Shown piece by piece: positions 7,517 through 15,209 of a DNA stretch of 34,524 nucleotides (position 1 is its first letter; each line of letters starts with the position of its first letter). Source of the stretch: Gemmatimonadota bacterium (lineage in GTDB: Bacteria > Gemmatimonadota > Gemmatimonadetes > Longimicrobiales > Gaopeijiaceae); NCBI GenBank assembly GCA_007125845.1, contig SLCK01000133.1, positions 1 to 34,524 on the forward strand, in the 5' to 3' direction. The translations under genes and the position numbers were made by a program. Under the pieces are notes generated by a model that worked only from the letters and a program-made list of their open reading frames with translations, was not told the DNA's origin and did not search any database.

Positions 7517-8191
7517 GTGCGACTCAGAATCAAGATGGCATTGGCGTCGGCGCTGCTCGTGGTGGCCCTCGGGCCAGGCCAGCTGGTAGGCCAGCAGGAT
7601 GCCGATCAGGCGGAGATGGCATTCTTCATCACCAGCGTCGGCCTCGGAAGCGGCGCCGATCTCGGGGGGCTGGCTGGCGCCGACGCGCATTGCCAGGCGC
7701 TCGCCTCCGAGGTGGGAGTTGGCGACCGCACCTGGCGGGCGTACCTGAGCACGCAGGCAGTCGGAGGTGAGGAGGCGGTGCACGCCAGGGACCGGATCGG
7801 AGAGGGGCCCTGGGCGAACGCCGATGGTGTGCAGATCGCCGCCGATGTGGACGATCTCCACTACAACAACGCGAACATCCGCTATGAGTACGCCCTGAAC
7901 GAGCGTGGAGAGACGGTCAACTCGGGAGTGATGGGGGATTCCCCGAACTTCCACGACATCCTGACGGGCACTCAGATGGACGGCACTGCATTTCCACCGG
8001 ACGAGGACCGGACGTGTAGCAATTGGACGAACAGCGGGGAAGGGAGTGCCATGGTGGGACACCACGATCGCTACACCTTCCAGACCCCGGGGGCCTCCTG
8101 GAACTCGGCCCATCCGTCTCAGGGTTGCAGCCAGGAGAGCCTCGAGGGCACGGGCGGGGCCGGTCTCTACTACTGCTTCGCGGTCGACTGA
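7517..8191 (+). CDS. Secreted lectin-fold-like (DUF1554-type) protein
   Basis: 224 residues. The GTG at 7517 is chosen because AGGAGG lies 8 bases upstream; an ATG 6 codons later is the alternative. Residues 1-27 are a Sec signal peptide (ALASALLVVALGPGQLVGQQ). The mature part has the pattern FFITSVGLGSGADLGGLAGADAHCQ and then RTWRAYLST, where 'GxLGGLxGADxxCQ...WRAYLS' is the recurrent signature of a bacterial C-type-lectin/endostatin-like secreted family (DUF1554 in leptospires). Four cysteines (C59, one in TCSNWT, one in GCSQ and one in YYCF near the end) could form two disulfides. Role unknown; adhesion or surface binding is an inference. The last 22 bases overlap the converging TPR gene. 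Confidence 0.82.
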   Translation: MRLRIKMALASALLVVALGPGQLVGQQDADQAEMAFFITSVGLGSGADLGGLAGADAHCQALASEVGVGDRTWRAYLSTQAVGGEEAVHARDRIGEGPWANADGVQIAADVDDLHYNNANIRYEYALNERGETVNSGVMGDSPNFHDILTGTQMDGTAFPPDEDRTCSNWTNSGEGSAMVGHHDRYTFQTPGASWNSAHPSQGCSQESLEGTGGAGLYYCFAVD

Positions 8192-9015
8192 CTCGAACCG
8201 GAGCCTCTTTCTCCGCGCAACTCGACGAGGAGCTGGCGGGCCTCGGCCTGGTACAGGGGATCGCGGGGGGCGTGAAGAGGCAGGTCGAGGGCTCGCTCGA
8301 GGTGCTCGCACGCTTCTTCTTCGCGGTCCAGGACCACCAGGGTCTTCGCGAGCTCGAGCCGGTGGATGATGCGGTCTTCGATCTCGATCGCTCTGCGGAA
8401 GTCGGCTTCCGCGTCGGCCAGGGAAGCGTCCGGCATCCCGCCGTACACCACCCGTAGGGCGGCCCGGGCAATGACACCCAGAGTGGCGACCTCGTAGTGC
8501 CAGCGAGCCCGGACGTGGTAGGCTACGTCGTGCTCCCGGTCGAGCTCCACCGCGCGTTCGGCGTGGATCAGGACGGCCCGGGAATGCTCTACCCGGTCTC
8601 GCAGGCCCGAGACGAGAGCCAGCCGGCCGGACGCCATGGCGATAGCGAGGTGGGCCTCCGGATGAGCTGGATCCAGGCTTTCCGCGGCGTGGGCCACCTC
8701 CAATCCGGCCCGATAAAGGCGCTGTTGCCCGTCGGAGCCGGGCTCGAAGTCAAAGCCGACGTCTATCTTCACCCGGGAGAGGCGCCAGAGCACCTCCACC
8801 TCGTTCGGGTGCTCCTGTGAGAGGCGGCGGAGCTCATCGAGCGCCGGCTCGAACCGGGCTTCCCCCACCATCCGATCGATCGCGTGAAGTTGCTCGCCAA
8901 GCCCGTCCGGTCGGAGGTCTGGCACGAGCGGCATCTGGGATAGCGCCGGCGGTGTGCCTCCCAGAAGGAGCAGGAACCAGCCCGTGGCGAGCCATGCGAG
9001 GCGGACCGCGCGCAC
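8170..9015 (-). CDS. Exported TPR protein of the RMDN-like type
   Basis: 281 residues from a GTG at 9015, after which a signal peptide is obvious (AVRLAWLATGWFLLLLGGTPPALSQ). A longer reading from the GTG at 9219, which overlaps the pgm stop as GTGA, adds 68 residues of unlikely composition; I prefer the short form, but coupling from pgm is possible. TPR-like helices run through the whole protein: AIDRMVGEARFEPALDELRRL, HAAESLDPAHPEAHLAIAMA, HAERAVELDREHDVAYHVRARWHYEVATLGVIARAALRVVYGGMPDAS and FRRAIEIEDRIIHRLELAKTL. The 'RWHYEVA...GG-PDAS' run recalls the regulator-of-microtubule-dynamics (RMDN) family, which has bacterial relatives of unknown function. It probably mediates protein contacts in the periplasm. 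Its 3' end overlaps the converging gene by 22 bases. Confidence 0.8.
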   Translation of the reverse strand: MRAVRLAWLATGWFLLLLGGTPPALSQMPLVPDLRPDGLGEQLHAIDRMVGEARFEPALDELRRLSQEHPNEVEVLWRLSRVKIDVGFDFEPGSDGQQRLYRAGLEVAHAAESLDPAHPEAHLAIAMASGRLALVSGLRDRVEHSRAVLIHAERAVELDREHDVAYHVRARWHYEVATLGVIARAALRVVYGGMPDASLADAEADFRRAIEIEDRIIHRLELAKTLVVLDREEEACEHLERALDLPLHAPRDPLYQAEARQLLVELRGERGSGSSQSTAKQ

Positions 9016-9215
9016 TCGGGGAGCGGGGTGTTCGGAGCGAAGTGGGGCGGGTAGCGGTAAGGCTGTCAAGTTGTCCTGGATGGATTGATGTCGGTCCGTT
9101 CGGCTGGGCAGCGAAGAACGGTACCCACGCCGGGCTCCGCCCTCAACCCCCGGCGGGGATCTGAGCGTGGGTCTGAGAACGTGCATGTACTGGTCGCGGA
9201 GCAGCTTCCATAGGG

Positions 9216-10877
9216 TCACGGGGCCGACAACACCTTCCGGACGACTTCCTGCGCCTCCTCCTGGATTCGACGCAGGTGTTCCCGTCCACGGAAGCTTTCG
9301 GCGTAGAGCTTATAAACGGCTTCCGTTCCCGAGGGTCGCACGGCGAACCACGCGTCCTCGGTTTCGACCTTGAGCCCTCCGAAGGCCGCGTCGTTTCCGG
9401 GAGCCCTGGTGAGGATCGACCGCACTGGATCGCCGGCCAGCGACGAGGCTTGCACCTGATCCGGCGTGAGCGCCTTGAGGACCCTTTTCTGCTCGGGCGT
9501 GGCCGGGGCGTCGATTCGCTCGTACGCCGGCTCGCCCAGCTCCTCGGTGAGCGAGTGGTAGAGCTCGGACGGATCTCGTCCCGTAACCGAGGTCATCTCG
9601 GCGGCCAGGAGGCCGAGGAGGATTCCGTCCTTGTCGGTGGTCCACACCGTTCCGTCCCGCCGCAGGAAAGAGGCTCCGGCACTCTCCTCACCCACGAATC
9701 CGAGGCTTCCTTCCAGCAGGCCGTCCACGAACCACTTGAAGCCGACGGGCACCTGCAGCAACGGGCGGTCTAGCTTCCGGGCCAGACGGTCGATGATGCT
9801 GCTGCTCACCATCGTCTTCCCGATCCCGACGCTGCCGTCCCACTCGCTCCGGTGGGAGAACAGGTAGGAGATTGCGGCGGCCAGGAAGTGGTTCGGATCG
9901 AGCAAGCCTCCGCTTCGGGTCACGATCCCGTGTCGGTCGTGGTCGGTGTCACAGGCGAAGGCCACGTCGAACCGGTCGCGGAGCCCGATGAGTGGCTGCA
10001 TGGCGTGGGGTGATGAGCAGTCCATTCGGATCTTCCCGTCCCAATCGAGCGTCATGAAGCGGAAGGTGGGGTCGACCTCTTCATTCACGACGGTCAGCCC
10101 CAGCCCGTAGCGCTCCGCGATGGCCCCCCAGTATTCCACGCCCGCTCCTCCCATGGGATCCACGCCCAGAGAGAGTCCCGCTTCGCGGATGGGCCCGAAG
10201 TCGATCACGTTGGCCAGGTCTTCCACGTACCGATTGAGGAAGTCGTGGCGGACCGTCGTCTCGGCGTGAAGAGCCCGCTCGAAGGGAATTCGGCGAACCT
10301 TGTCGACCCCGCTGGCCAGAAGCTCGTTCGCTCGGTTCTCGATGGTCGCGGTGGCCCCGGTGTCCGCCGGGCCGCCGGAGGGCGGGTTGTACTTGAAGCC
10401 CCCGTCCCGGGGAGGGTTGTGCGACGGAGTGACGACGATCCCGTCGGCCCGGGAGGTCTCGGTTCGATTGTGTGCGAGGATGGCGTGTGAGATCGCCGGT
10501 GTGGGCGTGTAGCGACCTCGCTCGTCAATCCTGACCTGGACCTCGTGGGCTGCCAATACCTCCAGGGCAGTGGCGAAGGCGGGCTCCGAGAGGGCGTGGG
10601 TGTCGATCCCGAGGAAGAGGGGGCCGTCGGTCCCCTCGCTATGCCGGTACTCGCAAATGGCCTGTGTGGTGGCGGCGATGTGGGCCTCATTGAAGGCGTT
10701 GTCGAGTGCCGAGCCCCGGTGCCCGGACGTCCCGAACGACACACGCTCCTCTGGCGCGGAGGGGTCCGGGGCGTGCGTGAAGTAGGCGGTGACCAGTCTG
10801 GGGATGTTTTCCAGCGAATCCGGAGCGGGAGGCTTCCCGGCGCCCGGATGCACGCGCTCGTCGTCTTGGTCGGTCAT
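9216..10877 (-). CDS. pgm: Phosphoglucomutase, alpha-D-glucose-phosphate specific
   Basis: 553 residues, close to the 546 of E. coli Pgm. It interconverts glucose 1-phosphate and glucose 6-phosphate in the cytoplasm and so feeds UDP-glucose and glycogen or envelope polysaccharide synthesis. Domain landmarks are in order: SFGTSGHRG (47-55), the phosphoserine loop TPSHNPP with Ser152, the metal loop DTDHDRHG (310-317), sugar-binding GEESAG, and the phosphate-binding RPSGTE near the C-terminus. The ATG at 10877 has AAGGA 6 bases upstream, in a short AT-rich spacer of 37 bases behind the amidohydrolase gene, so the two are probably co-transcribed. The downstream TPR gene follows directly. Confidence 0.96.
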   Translation of the reverse strand: MTDQDDERVHPGAGKPPAPDSLENIPRLVTAYFTHAPDPSAPEERVSFGTSGHRGSALDNAFNEAHIAATTQAICEYRHSEGTDGPLFLGIDTHALSEPAFATALEVLAAHEVQVRIDERGRYTPTPAISHAILAHNRTETSRADGIVVTPSHNPPRDGGFKYNPPSGGPADTGATATIENRANELLASGVDKVRRIPFERALHAETTVRHDFLNRYVEDLANVIDFGPIREAGLSLGVDPMGGAGVEYWGAIAERYGLGLTVVNEEVDPTFRFMTLDWDGKIRMDCSSPHAMQPLIGLRDRFDVAFACDTDHDRHGIVTRSGGLLDPNHFLAAAISYLFSHRSEWDGSVGIGKTMVSSSIIDRLARKLDRPLLQVPVGFKWFVDGLLEGSLGFVGEESAGASFLRRDGTVWTTDKDGILLGLLAAEMTSVTGRDPSELYHSLTEELGEPAYERIDAPATPEQKRVLKALTPDQVQASSLAGDPVRSILTRAPGNDAAFGGLKVETEDAWFAVRPSGTEAVYKLYAESFRGREHLRRIQEEAQEVVRKVLSAP

Positions 10878-10914
10878 GTGCAGTCCTTGTTAGAAAAAGT
10901 ATTCTGTTACTGAT

Positions 10915-12267
10915 TTAGGGCGGGGTTGGGGCGTCGAACACGCGTCCTTCCTTGACGGTCTTCCACGGGATCAGCCGAAGGCTCCCTGTCCGTACCACGC
11001 CATGGGAATCCACGAAGCGGTGGCTTCCCTCACGGAGGTCGAAGAGGGCCACGTCGGCTTCCGATCCGATGTCCAGGCTGCCGATTCGTGCTCCCCATTC
11101 CACGGCGTCCGCAGCGGCTGTCGTCGTGCGATACACCGCCTCGTCAACAGAGAGGCCAAGGGCGATGAGCTTCGAGATGGTGGTCGCCTGATCGAAGACG
11201 GGACCGTGTACGCTGTAGCTGTGGAGGTCGCTGCTGATCGTGCTCGGAAGCACCCCCTGTTCCAGGGCGCGCTCCATCGTGACGAAGGAGAAGCTCGTGG
11301 AGCCGTGTCCGACGTCGAAGATCACTCCGCGCTCCAGGGCGGCTCGGGCCTCCGGCCGGAGCAGGCCTTCTCCCGTGAGGATCCCTTCCCGGGCGGCTTC
11401 GGGCGTTCCGGAGCGGCGGAAGGCGTGCGTCAGGATGTCTCCGGGGCGGAGGAGGGAGAGCAGCTCCTCGATCGGTGTGGCCGTAGTCGTGATGTGCATC
11501 ATCATCGGTCGGCTCGTGGCCTCCGCAACCGCCCTCGCACGCTGCACGGCCGCCAGATCGTTGGTGCCCGACTGTCCCCACCCCGCGCGGACTTTCACCC
11601 CTGCGATCCACTGCGAGTGCCCCTCGATCGCCGAGACCGCCTCTCCCACGTCTGCGTACTCGAGGCTCTGCAGCTCGCCCCGAAGATTGGAGATCATGCC
11701 CAGGACCGAGATGTTGAGCATCGTGCGGATGCGGGTGGCGGAGCGGCTCAGGACATGTTCCTCGAATCCCCGGAATGTGGCGGCCCCAGCCGACCCGGTG
11801 TCGAGCGCCGAGGTGACGCCCCTGTGAACGCAGTTCGGGTCCGGCTCGATGCCGAAGTGCGACACGCCGGGGAAGAGATGGGTGTGCAGGTCGATGAATC
11901 CCGGGGTTACGAGCCGACCGTCGGCTTCCAGGACGACGGCAACGTCTTCGGTGGAAATCCCCGGTGCCACCTCGACCACCCTCCCGTCCCGGATCCCCAC
12001 GTCGTAGGCGCCGTCGAGGCCGAGTCCGGGGTCGACGAGGCGGCCGCCCCGAACCAGGAGGTCCAGCGTCGAGGGCGGTCGAGGGCCAGCAACCGCGGCT
12101 TCGGGGTGGGAGGCCGGGGAGGGGTTCGGTTCCGACGAGGCCGGCAACGAGCGGCCGGGAGCTGCTCCACCGGTCATCCCGGCGGCGAGTCCCGCTACCG
12201 CTCCTGCCACCTGGGCCAGGAACCGTCGTCTGGGGACGGGGCCGGAGCTGCTCATGGCGACCGGCAT
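10915..12267 (-). CDS. Tat-exported amidohydrolase/deacetylase-family metalloenzyme
   Basis: 450 residues from the ATG at 12267 (AAAGG 5 bases upstream; an ATG 4 codons later is possible). The N-terminus has a twin-arginine signal, PRRRFLAQVAG (residues 12-22), then a hydrophobic stretch and a proline-rich linker, so the folded enzyme is exported. The catalytic body is an amidohydrolase barrel: LVTPGFIDLHTHLF with His128 and His130, a carbamylated-lysine candidate Lys225 (GVKVRAGW), His258 (MMHIT), His281 (LTHAF) and Asp347 (SSDLHS). The flanking small beta domain is GSEADVALFDL near the end. This set fits the binuclear amidohydrolase/deacetylase group (dihydroorotase, D-aminoacylase and EF_0837-like enzymes). 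Substrate unknown. Followed by pgm after 37 bases. Confidence 0.88.
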   Translation of the reverse strand: MPVAMSSSGPVPRRRFLAQVAGAVAGLAAGMTGGAAPGRSLPASSEPNPSPASHPEAAVAGPRPPSTLDLLVRGGRLVDPGLGLDGAYDVGIRDGRVVEVAPGISTEDVAVVLEADGRLVTPGFIDLHTHLFPGVSHFGIEPDPNCVHRGVTSALDTGSAGAATFRGFEEHVLSRSATRIRTMLNISVLGMISNLRGELQSLEYADVGEAVSAIEGHSQWIAGVKVRAGWGQSGTNDLAAVQRARAVAEATSRPMMMHITTTATPIEELLSLLRPGDILTHAFRRSGTPEAAREGILTGEGLLRPEARAALERGVIFDVGHGSTSFSFVTMERALEQGVLPSTISSDLHSYSVHGPVFDQATTISKLIALGLSVDEAVYRTTTAAADAVEWGARIGSLDIGSEADVALFDLREGSHRFVDSHGVVRTGSLRLIPWKTVKEGRVFDAPTPP

Positions 12268-12286
12268 CGTAACCTTTGCCGTCGCA

Positions 12287-12298
12287 CCTGTCGACAGG
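12287..12298. promoter_or_regulatory. Perfect 12-base palindrome before the amidohydrolase
   Basis: CCTGTCGACAGG is a perfect palindrome 19 bases before the amidohydrolase ATG and just after the terminator of the upstream small gene. It could be an operator, or fold in the mRNA next to the ribosome binding site. Confidence 0.4.
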
Positions 12299-12310
12299 GG
12301 AAACAAGAAA

Positions 12311-12341
12311 CCCGGCGGGGGGATGTCCCCCCCCCGCCGGG
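12311..12341 (-). terminator. Strong intrinsic terminator after the 58-residue basic protein
   Basis: CCCGGCGGGGGG (12311-12322) pairs with CCCCCCGCCGGG (within 12327-12341), giving a 12-base GC stem. Read on the minus strand it is followed by TTTCTTGTTT, a U-rich tail. It therefore ends minus-strand transcripts coming from the small gene at 12370-12546 and lies only 43 bases before the amidohydrolase start. Confidence 0.85.
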
Positions 12342-12369
12342 TCGGCTGCTTCCGGAAACTGCGGCCTGG

Positions 12370-12546
12370 TCAGCCGCGCTCGTCCCCGGGGTTCCTCCTG
12401 GTTGTCTTGACCAGACCGCTCAGGGTCTGACCGGATCTGGCATGGAGCCGCCGCCGAATCGGCATCCGGCTGGGCTTGCGCTCACTATAGGTATAGTCCA
12501 CCACCCGCGGGATGAACCGCCGGCTGGATCTTGGAATCAAGCTCAT
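12370..12546 (-). CDS. Small arginine-rich protein of unknown function (58 residues)
   Basis: ATG at 12546 to TGA at 12370-12372, 58 residues. I have no name for it. It begins MSLIPRSSRRFIPRVVDYTY and contains 13 arginines and 2 lysines against 4 acidic residues, with a run of three arginines at 31-33. There is no signal peptide and no membrane segment. Support for a real gene is contextual: a strong AGAGGAG ribosome binding site about 8 bases upstream, a structured leader, and an intrinsic terminator 29 bases after the stop. The charge suits binding to RNA, DNA or ribosomes, but this is inference. Codons such as CCA, AGA and ATT make it slightly less GC-rich than its neighbours. Confidence 0.75.
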   Translation of the reverse strand: MSLIPRSSRRFIPRVVDYTYSERKPSRMPIRRRLHARSGQTLSGLVKTTRRNPGDERG

Positions 12547-12564
12547 ATCAATTACTCCTCTTTT

Positions 12565-12640
12565 CTTAACTGGAGGCCCTCCTGGATCTGGTTCTCGTTA
12601 AGCTTCAGAGGGACTCGACCCATCGGGGCCTCACGAGTCC
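12565..12640 (-). promoter_or_regulatory. Structured leader of the small basic protein gene
   Basis: Two inverted repeats lie upstream of the ribosome binding site. CTTAAC (12565-12570) pairs with GTTAAG (12597-12602) and encloses the self-complementary GGAGGCCCTCC. Further up, GGACTCG (12611-12617) pairs with CGAGTCC (12634-12640). The first arm ends just before the ribosome binding site (12555-12561). An RNA switch, autogenous control or a protein operator are all possible; no known riboswitch was recognised. Confidence 0.45.
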
Positions 12641-12726
12641 ACTAACCTCATGGAGCCGTAAGGTAGCGATCTTTCCATCTATGTGAAGGCCTTCGGGCTC
12701 CGGAATTCGAAAGGTGGGACGTAGGG

Positions 12727-13563
12727 ATGCGAACACTGATTGCTGGGTGTGGCTATGTGGGCACGGAACTGGGTCTTCTACTGGGGCGGGCCGGGCATTC
12801 GGTCTGGGGCATTCGGAGGGGAGCGGAGACGCTTCCTGAACCGATCCGTGGGATCTCCGTCGACCTTCTCGCCCCTGGCCTCGCCGAGGCGCTTCCGCAG
12901 GTGGACCGGGTGGTGTACGCGGCTTCGGCCGACGCCTCGGCTCCCGGGCCCTACCGGTCCGCGTACGTGGAGGGGGTGGTGAAGCTGCTGGACGCCCTGG
13001 TCGGCGTCGGGGCGTCCGTGGAACGATTCATCTTCGTGTCGAGCACGGCCGTCTATGGGGATGCGGGCGGGGACTGGGTGGACGAGGACACGCTCCCCGC
13101 TCCCGAGAGCTTCCGTGGGGAGCTGGTCCTCGAAGGGGAGGAACGAGCACTCTCGGGTCCGTTTCCCGCGTTGGTCCTCCGCCTGGGGGGAATCTATGGC
13201 CCTGGCCGGACACGGCTCCTCGAGCGCGTTCGCTCCGGTGAGGCGCGGTGCCCGGAAGGCCCGCCGATCTGGTCGAACCGGATCCATCGTGACGATGCGG
13301 CAGGAGCGCTCGCGCACCTGCTCGAGATCGAGTCTCCGGAGCGCACGTATATCGGGGTCGACGATGAGCCGGCTCCGCTCTGCGACGTGTATCGATACCT
13401 GGCAGAGCTGCTCCGCGCACCGGCTCCCGGGGTGGGAGGGGAGGGGCGGTCCCGGCGGGCGAACAAGCGCTGCTCCAACGCCCGTCTCCGGGCGACCGGG
13501 TATCGCTTTGAGTACTCGAGCTTTCGAGAAGGCTACCGGACCATGGTCGCCGAGACGTCGTGA
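12727..13563 (+). CDS. NAD(P)-binding SDR-like (atypical epimerase/dehydratase) protein
   Basis: 278 residues, cytoplasmic. The N-terminus is a Rossmann fold with GCGYVGTELG (7-16), then VDRVVYAASA and FIFVSSTAVYGD, the usual landmarks of extended or atypical SDRs such as YeeZ. The catalytic YxxxK is not intact: where the tyrosine-lysine pair is expected the sequence reads FRGELVLEGEERAL. It may thus be a redox-inactive or binding member, as in the atypical SDR group. LRLGGIYGPGRTRLLERVRSG and NRIHRDDAAGALAHLLE mark the C-terminal substrate domain. A ribosome binding site (AAGGTGGGA) lies upstream. The stop codon overlaps the start of the Na/Pi transporter as GTGA, so the two are translationally coupled. 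Confidence 0.85.
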   Translation: MRTLIAGCGYVGTELGLLLGRAGHSVWGIRRGAETLPEPIRGISVDLLAPGLAEALPQVDRVVYAASADASAPGPYRSAYVEGVVKLLDALVGVGASVERFIFVSSTAVYGDAGGDWVDEDTLPAPESFRGELVLEGEERALSGPFPALVLRLGGIYGPGRTRLLERVRSGEARCPEGPPIWSNRIHRDDAAGALAHLLEIESPERTYIGVDDEPAPLCDVYRYLAELLRAPAPGVGGEGRSRRANKRCSNARLRATGYRFEYSSFREGYRTMVAETS

Positions 13564-15209
13564 GCCCGATGGTTCCCATGGAGACTGTCGGCGGAATTCT
13601 GGGTGGCATTGGCGTCTTCCTGGTCGGGATGATCCTCCTCACGGAGGGCCTGCGTGCGGCTGCCGGCACCGCCCTCCGGGGGGTCCTCCAGCGCTTCGCG
13701 CGGGGGCCCGGAATCGCTCTGGTGTCGGGGGCGGGCTTTACGGCCCTCGTCCAGTCCTCGAGCGCCACCACGCTCACTACGATCGGCTTCGTGAGCGCCG
13801 GCCTCCTCACCTTTCCCCAGGCGGTCGGGGTCATCTTCGGGGCGAATCTCGGGACCACGAGCACGGGGTGGCTGGTCTCCTTGATCGGATTTCGCGTCAA
13901 CGTCGCTGCCATGGCGCTTCCCCTCGTCGGCGTCGGCGCGCTCCTCCGCCTGCTTTCTCGGGGAAGAAGAGCTCAACTCGGGCTGGCGATGGCCGGCTTC
14001 GGACTCATCTTCGTCGGGATCGAGATCCTCCAGGTGGGAATGGAGGGGCTGGCAGAGCGGGTGGATCCCTCCACCTTCCCGGGCCCCACTCTCGGGGGAC
14101 GCGTGGTACTGGTCGTCCTCGGCGTCGTCATGACGGTCGTCATGCAGTCGTCCTCGGCCGCGGTGGCGACCACCCTCACCGCCCTGAACGCGGGCACCGT
14201 GGGGGTCGAGCAGGCCGCGTTCCTGGTCGTCGGCCAGAATGTGGGCACCACGGTCAAGGCCGCGTTGGCGTCGATTGGAGGTTCGGTCCCGGTTCGTCGG
14301 ACGGCCCTCGCGCACATCCTCTTCAACTTCATCACCGGACTGCTGGCTCTCCTCCTGCTTCCCATACTCCTGGGCGTGTCGCTCCGGCTCGTGGGAGGAG
14401 ATCCCTCCGTCGGGATCGCGCTATTCCACTCCTCCTTCAATCTGCTCGGGGTCCTCGTTCTCTTTCCCGTGATCGGAGGCTTTTCGCGGGTCGTGGAGAG
14501 GATGGTCCCGGAGCTCGAACCCACTCTCACCCGTCACCTGGATCCGGCTGTCGCCCAGATACCACCGGTCGCCGTAGAGGCGGCGCGGCGCAGCGCGGCG
14601 TCCGTCTCCCATCTCCTCTTCCGGCGCTGCGAAGTGCTCCTGCGACCGGGCGCATCCGCGCGAGCTGCCGAGGCGAGCGATCCCGTCCTGGGTTCCGCAG
14701 GGGAGGCCCTTCGTGAGATTCGCAGCTTCCTGGGGAATGTGCGGACGTCGCCCGAAGACCCGGATGGATACGATCGCCACCTGTCAGTCCTTCACGCCGT
14801 CGATCACCTCGACCGGTTCGTGAAGGGAATGGCCGGTCTGGGGGAGGTCGGGTGGCTACCCGTAGGAGCGGAGGTGAAGGCGCGGGGGAGCGAGTTGAGC
14901 GCAGCGCTCACAGCTGGGGGCCTGGACGAGCTCCAACTCCCCGATGTGGAACGATTGGGCCGGCTGTCGACCGAGTTGGCGGAGTTGAGGCGCAGGGAGC
15001 GGGCCCGCGTTCTCGCCTCAACGGCCTCTGGGGCGACACCCCCGGAAGACGCGTGGGGGGAGATCGAGGCGGTGAAGCGACTGGACCGATTGGGGTATCA
15101 CGCCTGGCGCATCGCCCACCACCTGAAGCAGGCGGAGGTGGACGGCACTCCTGCGGAGGTGGCTCAGACGGGGACGGAGGAGGGGCTGGAGGACCGCTGG
15201 GAGGACTGA
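13560..15209 (+). CDS. Na+/phosphate cotransporter (NptA/PNaS family) with PhoU-like tail
   Basis: 549 residues from the GTG at 13560, which overlaps the preceding stop (GTGA). ATGs at 13569 and 13578 are alternatives and change only the first residues. It is an inner-membrane protein with about eight to ten membrane segments in two inverted repeats, each with the diagnostic motif: ALVQSSSATT (62-71) and VVMQSSSAA (194-202). Glycine-rich segments such as GANLGTTSTGW and GQNVGTTVKA follow each. From about residue 330 the protein becomes soluble and helical, as in the PhoU-like domain attached to bacterial members. It probably imports phosphate with sodium. The last 46 bases overlap the converging ABC ATPase gene. 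Confidence 0.9.
   Translation: MSPMVPMETVGGILGGIGVFLVGMILLTEGLRAAAGTALRGVLQRFARGPGIALVSGAGFTALVQSSSATTLTTIGFVSAGLLTFPQAVGVIFGANLGTTSTGWLVSLIGFRVNVAAMALPLVGVGALLRLLSRGRRAQLGLAMAGFGLIFVGIEILQVGMEGLAERVDPSTFPGPTLGGRVVLVVLGVVMTVVMQSSSAAVATTLTALNAGTVGVEQAAFLVVGQNVGTTVKAALASIGGSVPVRRTALAHILFNFITGLLALLLLPILLGVSLRLVGGDPSVGIALFHSSFNLLGVLVLFPVIGGFSRVVERMVPELEPTLTRHLDPAVAQIPPVAVEAARRSAASVSHLLFRRCEVLLRPGASARAAEASDPVLGSAGEALREIRSFLGNVRTSPEDPDGYDRHLSVLHAVDHLDRFVKGMAGLGEVGWLPVGAEVKARGSELSAALTAGGLDELQLPDVERLGRLSTELAELRRRERARVLASTASGATPPEDAWGEIEAVKRLDRLGYHAWRIAHHLKQAEVDGTPAEVAQTGTEEGLEDRWED

Noticed and set aside
9063..9080. TTGACA-like -35 on the minus strand before the RMDN-like gene
   Set aside because: No -10 element at a suitable spacing.
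9016..9219. 68-residue N-terminal extension of the RMDN-like protein starting at the GTGA overlap with pgm
   Set aside because: It would bury an evident signal peptide behind a low-quality segment; kept only as an alternative start.
11002..12645. 547-residue plus-strand open frame opposite the amidohydrolase
   Set aside because: It is the antisense of a clear amidohydrolase; long antisense frames are expected at this GC content.
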